Assembly (NCBI RefSeq): GCF_029784155.1
Contig: NC_073692.1
Span: 320,535,726 to 320,599,725, forward strand
Reading direction: 5' to 3'
DNA: 64,000 bases
From: Uranotaenia lowii
Lineage: Eukaryota > Arthropoda > Insecta > Diptera > Culicidae
The position numbers were made by a program, and so were the translations under genes. The notes below the pieces were generated by a model. The model saw nothing but the letters and a program-made list of their open reading frames with translations. It was not told the origin of the DNA and ran no database searches. Shown here in pieces: positions 11,853-23,027 of this stretch; position 1 is the first letter of the stretch, and each line of letters begins with the position of its first letter.

Positions 11853-12453
11853 CAGACCCCGTTCGTTTTTGGCAACATGCCCGAATATTTTGTGTTGCCA
11901 AAATCGAATGTTGCCAAAATCGAACGTTTTTTTTTCTGAAACTTTTTTCTCTTATTTTTACAAAATAACTATTTTAATAATCATTAACGTTAAGTTAAGT
12001 CAATTTCCGACCATTTTTAGAATTTTTATATTTTTTTCCTCATGTTTTTGATACATTTTGCACTATTTTTGTTTTGTTCATAATCTTTGTTTTTTTTTTG
12101 TCATTTTTGCTGTTTTTGTCGTTCTTTGTCATTTTTAATTTGATTTTGTAATTTTTAGTCTTTTGTTTGTATTTGTTTTTGAATTTTTTTAATTTTTCAA
12201 CTTTTTGTAATTTTTGAGTACTTTAAAATTTTTTAAAAAATTTTTTGATTTTTTTGTTGTATTCTATCACCATTTCTGAACTTAAAACCATATTGTTGGT
12301 GTTTGTCTAAATTATATCGGTCCCGTTATAGAAAAAACTTAAAGGTAATGTCGCTTCTAAAAACCGTTCGATTTTGGCACATGTGCCAAAATCGGATGTT
12401 GCCAAAATCGAATGTTGCCAAAATCGAATGTTGCCAAAAACGAACGGGGTCTG
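11853..12453. mobile_element. 601-bp MITE with CAGACCCCGTTCG inverted ends, nested in the TIR element
   Basis: Terminal inverted repeats start CAGACCCCGTTCGTTTTTGG at 11853 and are mirrored exactly at 12453, for at least 26 bp. TA duplications sit at 11851-11852 and 12454-12455. Subterminal blocks repeat TTGCCAAAATCGAA about five times across the two sides. The centre is T-rich and non-coding. It is a non-autonomous Tc1/mariner-type element that entered after the surrounding 3.85-kb element formed. Confidence 0.85.
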
Positions 12454-12501
12454 TATTACTTTCCTATTTAAAGCTTAAAGAATATTCAAATGTTCCTTTA
12501 G

Positions 12502-12689
12502 CTGCGATTTCAGCCTTTGATGTCCCTGAATCATACTTTGAACATATCAGTTTTGAGCTTTTGAGCCCTTTCAGACCCAACCGCCTGCACAAAATCATAT
12601 GCGATCTTTTACATGATGCTCTTCTCAATACCTATCGTTTTTGTGTCCAAGTTCTGACCATAAGAGTTTTCGTTCCCCCATTTGAATAA
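12502..12689 (+). CDS. Unknown exon-like ORF inside the TIR element (segment 2)
   Basis: A coding-like stretch starting after a CTTTAG acceptor-like site and ending at TAA 12687-12689. It contains DVPESYFEHISFELLSPF and HDALLNTYRFCVQVLTIRVF. The length and mixed hydrophobic pattern look protein-like. The phase does not match the GTGAGT donor at 11833, so joining the two segments is not supported. Function unknown. Confidence 0.25.
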
Positions 12690-13323
12690 TAATAATATCC
12701 TTTCCACAAATTACAACTTGAAACATTTAATGGAAATTTTAATTGGTACTAAATGGTTTAAAATTCGTATCGTTATCTTGCGAAAATATGAAAAGCCTTG
12801 GTATCAAATTCCATAGTTTCTATTGATAGAATCCAAACGCCTAAAGGTTGATTACACAATTACGAGTTAGGATTTGAACGCACTCTTTCAAAACAGATAG
12901 TTGTATTACAGTTGCAGCACAGCAATTCAGGCGCAAACAGTCTCAAGCTATGTTCAGTGTTTTTGTTTTGTAAATTTTCATTTGATTCATTTTAAGATAT
13001 TCAATTTGTTATTTAAGATGGGTCTTAAAATGACGTAAAACACTTATTAACATAAACAAAAACTCCCTTAAAGATCTTGAACGAAAGACGCCTATTCGCT
13101 ATGCTTCATCGTGTTCTATTATATCAAACTTTTATGTTGCAATATAGATTCTCTCTAGTCGTTTTTTACAGGATATTGATAATTATTTCTGTCTAAATAT
13201 TTTTTTATTATTTCAACTGTCTAAATCGCTTATATTACTTCTTCGTTGAGTTCTATAATAAATCTTTTTTATTTGTTTTTTTGTAGCCTGTTTATCGCTC
13301 AAACAACAAATTTTCATTTTACG

Positions 13324-13750
13324 ATGTCCAGAAACAACCAGCTATCCTCGGCTATGAGGTTACGTGAATCCGTGTGGAAAGTTAAAGTAGAAATGAAACG
13401 ATTTCGAATTTCTCGAAAAACAACTCCTTCAATATCGGCGAACGTAGACGATCCAAGCGATAATTCAAACCGGATACCGATAACCGGATTTAAAAACAAA
13501 GACGCCTTTAACAAGATAAAAATTGACGATCTTTTTGCACAAAATCTAAGACCTAAAAAGAAATGGGATGAATCATCCAACAGGATGAAAATCCCTGAAA
13601 AAAAAAAATCTTTTTAGGTTTCAACCGTACTGGTCTGGACTCGGCTTGATACTTCACTCGCAGTGCTTAGAGGAACCTGAAGGCTCGGATAGCACGAATA
13701 AGAATAATAATCTAAAACGGAGTTCTAGCGTTGTTCAATCAAAAGGATAA
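13324..13750 (+). pseudogene. Unknown basic protein ORF inside the TIR element, frameshifted at an A-run
   Basis: From ATG 13324 the frame is basic and Ser/Asn-rich (MRLRESVWKVKVEMKRFRIS, DDLFAQNLRPKKKWDESSNR) and stops at 13617. One frame over, directly past the A11 run near 13598-13608, a coherent 40-plus residue sequence continues (QPYWSGLGLILHSQC) to TAA 13750. This points to a single-base indel in the homopolymer, either biological or from sequencing. A TTTTGTAG acceptor-like site lies at 13286. I do not recognise the family. Confidence 0.35.
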
Positions 13751-14756
13751 AAAACTAATTTTTTAACACCATATTATATTGGTCAGCTTTTATATGAAAA
13801 GCATAGTGTATCAAATAAGTTTAAGTACTTGCTCGGTTATGAAATTGAAGTTACGAATGGAACTTCAATCCTATTTCTGTTTTATTTAAATGAAGTTTTG
13901 CGCTAATGATAAGAATTCATGATGATTTAATATTTCCAGTTATTTATCTATGTTTTAGGGTAAGGATCTTGTTCTAGAAAAGAGATTTCCTCGACAATGA
14001 TTCAGTCGAATCTAGCAGCTCGACTTGGTTTACAGAGTAACGATTAAAATTCAACATCGATTTCCAGAGTAGTACCATAGTTTAACCAGTAGTTTAGCTG
14101 TAAAAGAAAAAACAGTATGTTTTTCAATCAGATAGCTCGTAATATTTATACCTATTTTGGTTCGAATTCATAATGAGGTCATATTTCATATTTAGATCAA
14201 CCTATATTGACTTCATTTAAACTGTGCTGAAGAAAATATGTACGATACCAGACAGACAGACGGATAGGATCAACGTTATTTTTATCGTTCAAAAATTGTT
14301 TTTAAAGCAACTGTTATTAGTAAATCTTGTAGGGAAAAAGCAAATATTAGGTTGTATTTTTAATAGAATTGTAAATCTAGCTTGAGTCGAGATTATAACT
14401 GCTTTTGATGCGTACGAGTTTTTTAAGCTGGACAGTTTTAGTTTGAACTTTTGAAGTTGCAGTATTTTTGGTTAAATAAATATTTTTAACTTTATATGTG
14501 TTGTATTTATTTCATGCGAAAAAAATATAGTAACATTTTAAGAAAACAAAACAGAAACATATGAAGCTTAAGAAATTCAATGCACCAAAATTTTACAGTA
14601 CTGTAAAATTAAACCAGCTAGTAATATAAATGGTTCACTTAAAAATAAATGTCACGTGATTTTTTTTTTCGACCTGTAAAATTACAGTAAATGTCCTGCT
14701 CCTTTTTGTTACAGGATATTTACCGTAATTTTACAGCAATTAATTTTTTCTGTGTA

Positions 14757-15149
14757 GACAGTAACAAACCTATCAACTTAATTAATAAAAACAAAGCTAT
14801 TCTTAATCTTAATCAAATAGATCCAAATACAATAGAAAACGTAGAAGACATGAACACTAAAATTTCAGAAGCAATTTCAAAGTCTACGTACCAAATCAAA
14901 CCAGATTCTAATAAGAAAATCAAACCTTATTGGAATGAAAAAATCAAAGAACTATATGAAATTAAAAATAAAAAACACATTATCTTTAGGAAAAACCTTA
15001 CATTAGAAAACAAAAAAGAGTACAAACAAGCAGAATACAAATTCAAGAAAGAATTTAAAAAAGAAATTATGAATTATCGAAAAGAGATGCTAGATAAAAT
15101 TAACGAGGACACCCCAGTCAACGAGATGTGGAAAATAGTTAAGGCTATC
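14757..15149 (+). pseudogene. LINE ORF2, segment 2: endonuclease-RT linker
   Basis: Lys/Glu-rich linker resuming the ORF2 frame after the TIR element, with KKIKPYWNEKIKELYEIKNK and MLDKINEDTPVNEMWKIVK. It is cut at CTATC 15145-15149 by the next insertion. Confidence 0.8.
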
Positions 15150-15861
15150 TATTGAATTTGTTGGTTCTTCAGTAACAAGGAAAAATTTATTTCCAATTTC
15201 GTAAACGCTCCTTTATTCGTACGAAGTTGATGGACACGTTTTAAAATTCTACAAAAACAATAAATTGTAATAGGAAAACTATAAGGTTTGTTTGTTTTGC
15301 TTACGTTTAGTATCTTTTTCCTATTCGGTTGCCTTCTGTCTGAATTTCAGCTATTTGCCTCCGTTAGCCACCTTTAATATTTATTATGCTAGGTTAAATT
15401 TGAATTCAGCTATTTCTCAGTTAATTTCTCACCTATACTCGACAAAGCTCTCGGATGACGTGATAGTTTGGGAACTACGTACTTCTGTAGTGTTTCCGTA
15501 TAGCCTAGATTCAGAAGTTACGAGTTATTCAAACCACTTAAACATTACACGTACGCCTACCTGCACTCGAGCGATTACACCTTTTCCACCTCCGTACCAC
15601 TAGTTTAAGTAAGAACTTTAACACTATTTAGCCCTGAGCTCAAAGATTAGATACAAATAAGGAGCTTTGCTGATGCAACCTTTACACTAAGCGCGATTTA
15701 CTTCTTGTGTTTTGTTTTTGTTTATCTTCATTCCCTTTCCCGCTTAATTAGCCAAATTCACTTCTCACGTACGTGTGAACTCATCTTCTCATTGTAGAAC
15801 TGTCAATTGAGATTGGGTGCGTTCAATAACGTTTTCGGTATCGAACGCCAGCTCAGTGACA
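15150..15861. mobile_element. 712-bp insertion with CTATC duplication, possibly a solo LTR
   Basis: CTATC occurs at 15145-15149 and 15862-15866, and the LINE frame continues on either side. The insert ends in TGACA and has no clear terminal inverted repeat. A 5-bp duplication, no coding capacity and an internal AATAAA suit a solo LTR. However, the left end reads TATTG rather than TG, so the class is uncertain. Confidence 0.6.
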
Positions 15862-15866
15862 CTATC

Positions 15867-16068
15867 GAAGGAAACATAAAACAAAAAGGAAACCTAGAAC
15901 TTATTACAAACGAAACTTTAGCAAATAGCTTTATGGACATTAACTTTAAAAAAACAAGAATAGAAAAGTTCCAATCAAATAACTATGAAACTAATGAAGA
16001 AAAGTACGCGGGAAATATCCCCATAGCGAACATGATTAATAGTATTAAAAGAAAGAAAGATCGATCCG
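15867..16068 (+). pseudogene. LINE ORF2, segment 3: linker before the RT
   Basis: Short piece of ORF2 (LELITNETLANSFMDINF ... NMINSIKRKKDRS). Its last 24 bases (16045-16068) are duplicated at 16701-16724 around the following retroposon. Confidence 0.8.
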
Positions 16069-16700
16069 AGGATCTAAGCAAGCCTTGGTGGAGTGCGGTT
16101 GTGTTTTTTTTTTGCTCATGTCAATTTTCTTTCGGTTAAGGAAAATTGAACCGAATTTTTTTTTTAAATGTGAAAATTTGAAGAAATAAAATGTTATTTA
16201 ATGTGCGTGGATTAGCCTTAGTGTTCCGAAAGGTGGTCAGTTGGTTCCATATCTTAAAAAGGCCCCCATGAACTCAGCTGGATACATCACAAAATTGGTG
16301 AGCTCGTTCCATTGTTTTTGTATTTATTTGTTTATTTTTATATTTATTTATAAATCATAACATTATTTTTCATCAATCCTATTTGCCAAGTAGGATTTCC
16401 CGTAAACATAAACCCTCCCCTCTCCTGTCTGAAAACAGCATCCACTGTATGTAGGGTCGTATGAGTTCTCTGCACCTGAAAAGTTTATTTTGCTGATTCA
16501 GACCATCCCTTCTATGATTACATTGACTTGCCACGGTGTGCATTGTGGTACCACACTAATACTCAATATCAGCACTTGAAACGAGTATTGAACCCAGATA
16601 CTTGTTTTGGCATCTCGTGTCGGGATTGATCATTAGTTGTACCTCGTGTATCAGCCAATGCAAGATGTGTGTAGTCACCCTATGCTATGCTATGCTATGC
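16069..16700 (+). mobile_element. 632-bp retroposon (LINE 3' end or SINE) with (TATGC)n tail and 24-bp target duplication
   Basis: The 24-bp target duplication (16045-16068 and 16701-16724, beginning TTAAAAGAAAGAAAG and ending GATCGATCCG) and the short tandem TATGC tail at about 16680-16700 show target-primed reverse transcription. The body has no substantial frame. It is a 5'-truncated LINE or a SINE; no Pol III boxes were found, which favours truncation. Confidence 0.78.
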
Positions 16701-16724
16701 TTAAAAGAAAGAAAGATCGATCCG

Positions 16725-18394
16725 CGGCAGGAGAAAACAAACTATCTTATTACCTCCTTAAAAGAATAAATAAAGAATTACTCATTAAAATACTAGAAAT
16801 CACCAACATAGTTTGGATGACAGGAGAAATTCCGAAAGAGTGGCTGAAGATTAAAATTATCCCAATCCATAAGCCGAATAAAGATAAAATGCTTAGCTCC
16901 TCATATAGACCAATTGCACTAATCAACACGAATCTTAAAATCATAAATTCAGAAATAAAAAACAGAATAGAAAATTTCATTAGAGAAAATAACCATATGC
17001 CCAAATTCTCTTACGGGTTCAGAGCAGGTTTCTCATCCATCGATTGCATAAATCATTTAAACTCAATCATAATGGATGCTAAAAGAGAGAAATTAAAAAC
17101 AATATCAGTATTTTTAGACTTGTCAAAAGCCTTCGACTCTGTCGAAACAAATAAATTACTCGAAATCTTAGACGACATGAAATTACCTACCAAAATAACA
17201 TGTTGGTTAGAAAAATACTTACAATCCAGAGAAGTTCTACTTCAAACAGAAAACAGTATTATTTCTAAAGAAAATAATCATGGTCTACCTCAGGGTTGTC
17301 CGTTATCACCTACCCTCTTTAATTTGTATACGAAAGATCTACACTCCATTAACGATACGAACAAATCAATATTACAATTCGCAGATGATTTTGTTCTAAC
17401 AATCTCAAGCAAAACCAAAGAAGCAGCGGAAGAAGAATGTAACGAAACCTTGAAAGAACTATCTGATAAACTAAACGAACTAAAAATTAAAATTAACATA
17501 GAAAAAACTGCGGCAATACTATTTGATGCTAAGATCGATGAACAAATACATTTAAAAATCAATAGTATCCCAATCGAACAAGTGAACAACCATAAATACC
17601 TTGGTTACATGATTGATCAAAAACTATCTAACAAAACACATATAAATTATCTAAATAACAAAATTAAGTCAAGAATCAACGTACTCAAAATAATATGCAA
17701 GAAAAAAGAAGGTGCTCATCCACAAACAGCTTTGAAGATCAATAAAGCCATTATACGATCTCAAATTGATTACGGCATAACAATCTACGGTAATACAGCG
17801 AAATCGAATTTAAACAAATTAAATACTACATTTAACGAATCACTTAGAACTTGTCTGCGACTACTAAAATCAACTCCTATTAACGCGTTATACGCAGAAG
17901 CTGGAGAAATGCCGATTAAAAAAAGAGCACAATGGCTAGCCAAAAAAGAAATCCTCAAAGCATTCTCAAACAACAAACCAATTGTAGAAAAATTAGAAGG
18001 ATTCTTAGACATAGAGATATTACCTAAGAAAGTAACTCTTTTAGAGATCTCAACCTATCTAAATAACTACTTAATTGTTCAAACAGCTCACAATCAACTC
18101 TACTCTTTTAATTCTGATCACTGGAAGGATTTTAAACATAACATTGAAGAAAATATTAAAGGTTTGAACAAAAAGGAACAGAATAAAAATAGTATCAAAG
18201 TAATTGTGGGAGAACTTCTACAAAACAGATACAAAGAATATCAAAAAATTTACACGGGCGGTTCAAAATCGAATCAAAGTAGCGGTATCGGAATATATTT
18301 CGAAAACGATAAAGAAAAATTTTGTTGTAGAGTAAATAAGGAACTTTCCATAATGAATATCGAATTACTGGCAATAAAAACGGCCATCGACATG
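16725..18394 (+). pseudogene. LINE ORF2, segment 4: reverse transcriptase and first half of RNase H
   Basis: A long open frame with the RT blocks in order: PKEWLKIKIIPIHKPNK, SSYRPIALINTNLKI, YGFRAGFSS, TISVFLDLSKAFDSV (first catalytic Asp), GLPQGCPLSPTLFNLY and QFADDFVL (catalytic DD at about 17384-17389). The thumb follows. The RNase H fold then starts at QKIYTGGSK, where the first catalytic Asp of the usual TDGS motif is Gly, and has the IELLAIKTAI Glu helix. The frame is cut at ACATG 18390-18394 by an LTR element and resumes at 23028. Confidence 0.9.
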
Positions 18395-18819
18395 TGTTCA
18401 GGATCGCCCCTGATGGCATGGATCGATAGCATCAGAATTCCTTTACCGAATAAATAAATTAACACACTCATTCTCACAAAACATTACAATAAAGTGGACT
18501 GTATTTTACTTCGATATTTGGACTTTTACAATTATGGACCTCTCACAAACTATGGTCCCTTTGGACCTCTGACACTGGCCATTTCGGCCTCTGACTCTGG
18601 CCACTTAGGCCTCTGATTTTGTTACCGTCTCCGCTGGTGGTTGGCTGGGAAAAGAGGCCGAGCCTTTGGCTGATTTTGGCAGGACCCTTCGGGAAACCCT
18701 CTTCTTTGCCGAGGAAAAGCCGATGATTTTGGCGCGCATTACTGCCGTTAATGCGCGCAGCATCGCCATGTTGCTACTGGGTCATTTCGTCTCATGTTAG
18801 GGTGGTTCGTTTCAGAACA
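18395..18819. repeat. Left LTR of the LARD-like element
   Basis: 425 bp, TG...CA ends. It contains AATAAA, three GGCCTCTGA-type repeats (near 18555-18620) and a GCGCGCATTACTGCCGTTAA inverted segment. Identical by eye to 22598-23022. Confidence 0.9.
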
Positions 18820-21800
18820 TGCCGCCCGCCTTGAAAGGTGACGGAACGGATGCATTTCAACACTTCTGCTGCTATGTTTCCCGCTGGTTGAGTACTGCAG
18901 TCCTTGTTCGCATTGTTGCATAATTATGCCGCCCGCCGTTGATCCACATTGGTTCCGACCTCGAAGTGTAGATGCCGTTTTTAGTTTTCCGTTACCGCAT
19001 TTTTTGCAACCTCTCTGGTTGTCCGCCTTCGTCCAATAGTGGTCTGGATGCATGCCTGATAGCTTGGGAAAGGAAGTATCACTTTTCTTGCATGTTAGAG
19101 GAGTTACAAAATACTTAACTTGATTTTTTTGGACGCTGATCTGGTGCTCTTAACCACGATCAGCGCCCTGATGCCGATTCTGCTGTTTGCTTCCGAAATT
19201 TCTTCTGACCTCCAAATTCTGAGCTCTCCAATTTTTCTAACTTCCAACAACTGACTTGAGCCGAACATGCTAGTTCCCAAGCTCTTCCGACACATATCAG
19301 ACCAAAATACAAACACATAAAATACTGACTCAAACATACATTTCATTCCGACTCATTTCTGACAATTTTCCGACTTTGCTTTCTGAATAGTTTCACAGAC
19401 AAAAATCCGACTCCGAAAAATCTGACACATTCCCAAGTGACTTCTCACCAATAGAGTCAAACCGTTTCATCACTGACTAATACTCCGATAGCTTCATTCC
19501 GATTGATGTGTGTGAGTGTATGTGTGTGTGTGATGCAGAGTTGCGTTAGAAAGTCCTGGTACTTAATCCAGGATGATGTTGATGAAAAACCGCCAAATGC
19601 TAGTCCTGATCCCGTCGATCAGACTATCCGAAAACCGAAATCCAACGCAACTCTGAAGTGTACCGAATGATATAACCGACTGATACCGAATAATTGAATC
19701 CGTTGGATTCCCGATAACTCCTGATGGCGGAGTGACTGCACCAAAACTTTCGGAAGTAATTTGTGTGTTCGGAGGCGCGCTGGAAAGCCCTGGTATTGCC
19801 ATGCCCGATTGCAGCAGAAATGACACAGCAAAAAAAAAACCGTCACATAAATGTCCTGATCCGGGATCAGGTTAACCGAAAAACGAATTCCAACGCCTAC
19901 TCCGAACATTTCCGAATGTAAATACCGATTGATGACCAAATGATTGATTTTCCGAATTGAAGTATTACCGAATGGAACCCCGTTTGGTTCCCTTTATGAT
20001 TTTTACCCAATGATGTCCAGTGTAAATTGTAAGTGTATGAAATGATTTGCTGAATACCGAATTTTCATGTTATCTGACTTCTCCGACTGACTGGGTCTCC
20101 GACTGATTTTCTGACTATAAATCCAACTGATTTCCAACATATTTTTGGATCTGAATGATTGTGTGAATGAAATCGATTTGAATCTCACTGATACCCGAAA
20201 AAAAAAAAACTTTGCATGATTTACTGACATATTCGAGGCGAACCTGATTCAGGCCCCTCTATATTGAATGGTTGTCTGACATAGTCTGAATGATTTGCTG
20301 ACTTATTCTGAATGATTTGCTGACTATTTCCCAATGACTGACTATGTCTCCGAATGATTTTCAGAACGATATGAACCCAACTGGTTCCTGAAAAATCTGA
20401 ATGGTTTGCTAAATGTTTTGAATCCATCTGATTCCCGAAGTTGTTCCGAATGATTTGCCGACATATTATGAATGATTAGAATGAAACCGAAAACGAACAT
20501 TATTATTTTGAACCGCTCAAACAATCGTTGACACATTTTGGCAAACTTGATCCTCATTATCCAGTTCCTCGATTCGACCCAAAAAACTTTTGACGTTTTT
20601 CCAAATAATGACCGATATACTGGAGTTTTCTTCGACAAAAGCTGACAAAAAACCGACCGACTGTGTTTCAACATTGTCCCAACATACAATCCAACTTCAA
20701 CGATTCCGGATTCAGCAACTTAAATTCTGTTTAAATAATTCCGGAAATTGTATGAATCCAACAAACTGTTTCCAACCGAAAGTTTAAAAAAAACTACCAA
20801 TGTAATTCCAAAATCCGATTGATGACTCCGATAGTGAATGATCTCCGATTCATGATGATGCTGACATGTAATCTGACTTCAATGAACCCAACTTGAATGG
20901 TTCCATGTGAATCTTTATCATTTTAATTTTGTTGATATGGCCGCTAATAATTGTTCTTCTTTGAACTTAAGAAGAGGAACATTGATATATCTTACTGAAA
21001 AACAATTCGCATCCACTGATGAAAGTAGCATAACACATAACCGACAGTTTAGATTTCCAACAATCCAACAACAACAACTGGATGTACCTCGCAACATTTT
21101 GTATTAGGGAGACGCTCTGCAAAATACTGTCTTTCATGCAAGAAAGTCCTCAATGTTTCCACCAAACACATGAATTAACCACACTTTCTAGAATTGACAA
21201 TGATAAGGAATTACATATGCACTATCATAGTCATATAATGAATGGATGAAACTCTCGTTGACCTATATTTCATCGTCGATGAATTGAAGACTTTGTTGAA
21301 GATTTAATGGTGATAATGATGTGGTATTGATACGAAATTTTCATTAGATACCTGTATTTTTTTCGTCAAAACCAGTTCTTCGAATGTACGGTGGTGTATC
21401 GATCCTTTTGTGTTGATCATCTTCTGGATTCGAAACTGTTCCTGGTGAATCAACAAGCACATATTTCCATGAATGTGTTACTAAACGCCGCACATGAATC
21501 ATTGAAACGATTCCTCGAAATTAAGTGGAGTGAACTGTGCACAAAACCACACGAGCTGAAGGCTAACACCACCAAATTATAATAACCGATACAAATATTT
21601 CTCTTAGAACAGTAGCACAACAATTTGGAGCGTAAAAAAACTAACGAGGTAACAATGCGCGCACGAGGACAATCTCCAGAACCGATCAACAATTTCTGTT
21701 TGCGATTTTGTTACTCTCCATGACATTCGTTTCATTTTCGATCGGTTCCCGTGCGTGGTGAACAGAAGTGCACAATGAGTGTTGCTAGAGATTGTGAATG

Positions 21801-22597
21801 TTGAGAGATTAGCTACGATGATAGTGTTTTCTTGCATTTTTAAAACGATCCAATGCATGGCGATTTGTTTATTTGCTTCCTTTTTGAAATTTAAACAATT
21901 GGCCGATAAACCTGAGGTGTTAATAGGAGCTTGGCGATGCAATCATCAAATATTTTTGTGGATAACTTGCAAAGAACAATAGTGGCGTTTGAGGAGTCGC
22001 ATGGTGATCCATTGGTTTGACGATTTCATAACACCCCTGGGAAAAGTAAGGCAAGCGATTACACCGAATTATACTAGCACCGCACATGACGTATTATTCG
22101 ACCAATTTGACAAACCAGATGAGTTCTTTCTTGTTTGCATCAATGATCCGAGTGATTAAGAAACTGAGCAGAATCGGCGAGCACTTACACGTAGCTAGAA
22201 CCAAAAAAGGTACACCAGTGGATCTTCGTGAACTTAAGAAAGAATTTATGAACGATGCAGGTGAATGAATTTATTCCAGAGGACTTAACGAAGATGTTTT
22301 CGATGATGGATTTGTAATAGCTTGTACATAAATCAGTGTAAGTAGAAGTCATCTTTGTTTTCTTGAGTCGATCTTTATGAAGAATATAATGTTTTGTTGT
22401 TCCGTGAGCGAAAATAACGAGCGGATTTTATCGACAACACAAATTGATTGAATTCCGACTGAAAACAATTTCCACACATTTTGCATTGAAACAATATTGC
22501 TTTGAACACTTTTGGTTGCACATACACTCTCTCTCATACATACCGTACATACGATCTGATGCTATCCGCTGAATAATGATCTGGCTCGATAGGACCA
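18820..22597. repeat. Non-coding interior of the LARD-like element, rich in CCGAATGATTTGCTGAC-type repeats
   Basis: The first block repeats TGCCGCCCGCC at 18820 and about 18927. Between about 19350 and 20900, short CCGAC/CCGAAT/TTTGCTGAC units recur dozens of times (clearest at 20285-20480). A TG microsatellite lies near 19505-19530. No primer-binding site beginning TGG follows the left LTR and no purine tract precedes the right LTR. From about 20900 to 22590 the sequence is ordinary AT-rich DNA without a recognised gene. Confidence 0.7.
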
Positions 22598-23022
22598 TGT
22601 TCAGGATCGCCCCTGATGGCATGGATCGATAGCATCAGAATTCCTTTACCGAATAAATAAATTAACACACTCATTCTCACAAAACATTACAATAAAGTGG
22701 ACTGTATTTTACTTCGATATTTGGACTTTTACAATTATGGACCTCTCACAAACTATGGTCCCTTTGGACCTCTGACACTGGCCATTTCGGCCTCTGACTC
22801 TGGCCACTTAGGCCTCTGATTTTGTTACCGTCTCCGCTGGTGGTTGGCTGGGAAAAGAGGCCGAGCCTTTGGCTGATTTTGGCAGGACCCTTCGGGAAAC
22901 CCTCTTCTTTGCCGAGGAAAAGCCGATGATTTTGGCGCGCATTACTGCCGTTAATGCGCGCAGCATCGCCATGTTGCTACTGGGTCATTTCGTCTCATGT
23001 TAGGGTGGTTCGTTTCAGAACA
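22598..23022. repeat. Right LTR of the LARD-like element
   Basis: Same 425 bp as the left LTR, followed by the ACATG duplication at 23023-23027 and the resumed LINE RNase H frame. Confidence 0.9.
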
Positions 23023-23027
23023 ACATG

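Larger units (their letters stand above)
10908..14754. mobile_element. 3.85-kb TA-flanked TIR element with exon-like cargo and no transposase
   Basis: The ends are CACAGAAAAAA (10908) and its complement TTTTTTCTGTG (14754), flanked by TA at 10906-10907 and 14755-14756. Just inside is a second, longer inverted repeat of about 58 bp (11041-11097 against 14668-14725), each arm being an imperfect hairpin around GTAAATGTCCTG. The host LINE frame is intact across one TA, which fixes the boundaries. No DDE transposase was found. The interior carries several non-LINE coding-like segments with splice-like borders, described separately. The TA duplication suggests mobilisation by a Tc1/mariner-like enzyme (inference). 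Confidence 0.8.
18395..23022. mobile_element. Non-coding LTR retrotransposon derivative (LARD-like), 4.63 kb
   Basis: Two direct 425-bp repeats (18395-18819 and 22598-23022) starting TGTTCAGG and ending CAGAACA are flanked by ACATG at 18390-18394 and 23023-23027. The LTRs look identical by eye. The 3.78-kb interior has no gag, protease, RT or integrase on either strand, so the element must have moved using proteins of another element. The orientation cannot be fixed from coding sequence. It sits inside the LINE RNase H domain. Confidence 0.9.

Noticed and set aside
18195..18477. LINE ORF2 continuing to a natural stop at 18457
   Set aside because: From 18395 the codons belong to the inserted LTR, not to the LINE; RNase H resumes only at 23028.
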